Assembly (NCBI GenBank): GCA_013044465.1 | Contig: JABEUL010000135.1 | Location: forward strand, 1-5,294 | Direction of reading: 5' to 3' | Length of the DNA: 5,294 nucleotides | Source: Acidimicrobiales bacterium | Lineage (GTDB): Bacteria; Actinomycetota; Acidimicrobiia; Acidimicrobiales; JABEUL01 | Part shown: piece by piece, positions 4,915-5,294 of the stretch | Position numbering within the stretch: position 1 is the first letter of the stretch | How the letters are laid out: the number at the start of each line of letters is the position of its first letter | Notes under the pieces: generated by a model | Seen by the model: only the letters and a program-made list of their open reading frames with translations | Told to the model about the DNA's origin: nothing | Database searches by the model: none | Program-made: the position numbers and the translations under genes

Positions 4915-5294
4915 CTAGACGATGCACTTTAAATGATAGATGTCCCCTGCTGTGACTGTCTTTAGACAAATTGGAGTTTCAACAACTAGATGCCCTTCCG
5001 CTGTGATGTCAGCAGCTAGCCCAGTGAATCCCTCTCTGTCATTAAGAGTGACCACTCTGACCTGTTGGCCCAATGTGGCACACGCATTTCTAAAGTCAGA
5101 TGCCACTTCCACCCTTTGTAACGGAGTTTTTAACTTCTCAAGTATCGAATCGAGCTCAAGCAGGATTTTTGCAGCTAAATCCTGGTTAGACGCAATTTTC
5201 CCGCTAATAAGAAGTTGGGATATGGCAAGTGGGGCTTGATCGTTCGATCCGATTGGGCCACTCCAATTAAGATTTACCCCCAAATAGGGGCTAA
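4915..5294 (-). CDS. birA: Biotin-[acetyl-CoA-carboxylase] ligase, C-terminal part (5' end outside window)
   Basis: Biotin-protein ligase activates biotin as biotinyl-AMP and attaches it to the carrier lysine of acetyl-CoA or related carboxylases, in the cytoplasm. Only the last 125 codons are visible; the frame is open through the window edge, so the gene continues upstream and the TTG at 5281-5283 is an internal Leu codon, not a start. Visible residues 4-9 (LGVNLN) match the conserved GxGVN strand at the end of the catalytic domain. A helical stretch follows (about 35-75), then the small SH3-like C-terminal domain with LGQQVRV (74-80), GLAADI..EGHLVV (91-104) and AGDIYHL (115-121). The biotin-binding GRGR loop and catalytic Lys lie outside. 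The TAG at 4915-4917 ends it 68 bp before rmlB, on the same strand. Whether it shares a transcript with rmlB is unclear. Confidence 0.87.
   Translation of the reverse strand, partial: SPYLGVNLNWSGPIGSNDQAPLAISQLLISGKIASNQDLAAKILLELDSILEKLKTPLQRVEVASDFRNACATLGQQVRVVTLNDREGFTGLAADITAEGHLVVETPICLKTVTAGDIYHLKCIV

Noticed and set aside
4940..5239. Plus-strand open frame opposite birA
   Set aside because: Antisense to the recognisable biotin-ligase C-terminal domain; no domain or ribosome binding site of its own.
5281..5283. TTG as the start codon of a short stand-alone BPL_C protein
   Set aside because: The frame stays open to the window edge and the residues before and after TTG form the conserved GVN strand of the ligase catalytic domain, so this is an internal leucine of a longer gene.

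Overview
The window is a compact block of six genes, all on the minus strand, so transcription runs from high to low coordinates. There is no gene-free stretch longer than 80 bp. In transcription order: the 3' end of a biotin-protein ligase gene (birA, cut by the window edge); an rmlB-type NDP-glucose 4,6-dehydratase; rmlD (dTDP-4-dehydrorhamnose reductase); a WbbL-type family 2 glycosyltransferase; a single-pass membrane protein of unknown function; and a sugar-1-phosphate nucleotidyltransferase of the actinobacterial ManB type, whose stop codon falls exactly on base 1.

Likely source: an actinobacterium. The order rmlD - wbbL - manB matches the Mycobacterium tuberculosis block Rv3266c-Rv3265c-Rv3264c as I remember it, and the protein sequences fit the actinobacterial versions best. 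G+C is only in the mid-40s percent (estimated from a few hand-counted lines), low for that phylum. Together with short intergenic gaps this suggests a streamlined planktonic lineage such as the freshwater acI/Nanopelagicales group. That placement is inference.

Layout: 4915-5294 birA end; 4847-4914 a 68-bp gap holding an inverted repeat, a tandem direct repeat and a -10-like box directly in front of a GTG start without a Shine-Dalgarno; 3827-4846 rmlB; an 8-bp gap; 2916-3818 rmlD; a 65-bp gap; 1969-2850 wbbL-like; an 80-bp gap; 1109-1888 membrane protein; 1 bp; 1-1107 nucleotidyltransferase. The last five genes look like one operon.

How they work together: RmlB and RmlD are steps 2 and 4 of dTDP-L-rhamnose synthesis. 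A WbbL-type enzyme would transfer rhamnose to a lipid-linked acceptor at the inner face of the membrane. The nucleotidyltransferase would supply an activated sugar, probably GDP-mannose. The whole is a cell-envelope glycan module. RmlA and RmlC (steps 1 and 3) are not in the window. Two things stand out. The dehydratase has Cys where RmlB enzymes carry a catalytic Asp, and lacks the nearby VDRS motif. The membrane protein looks like a relative of an actinobacterial envelope family rich in conserved histidines, but lacks essentially all of them. I see no mobile element, CRISPR array, RNA gene or clearly new defence system.
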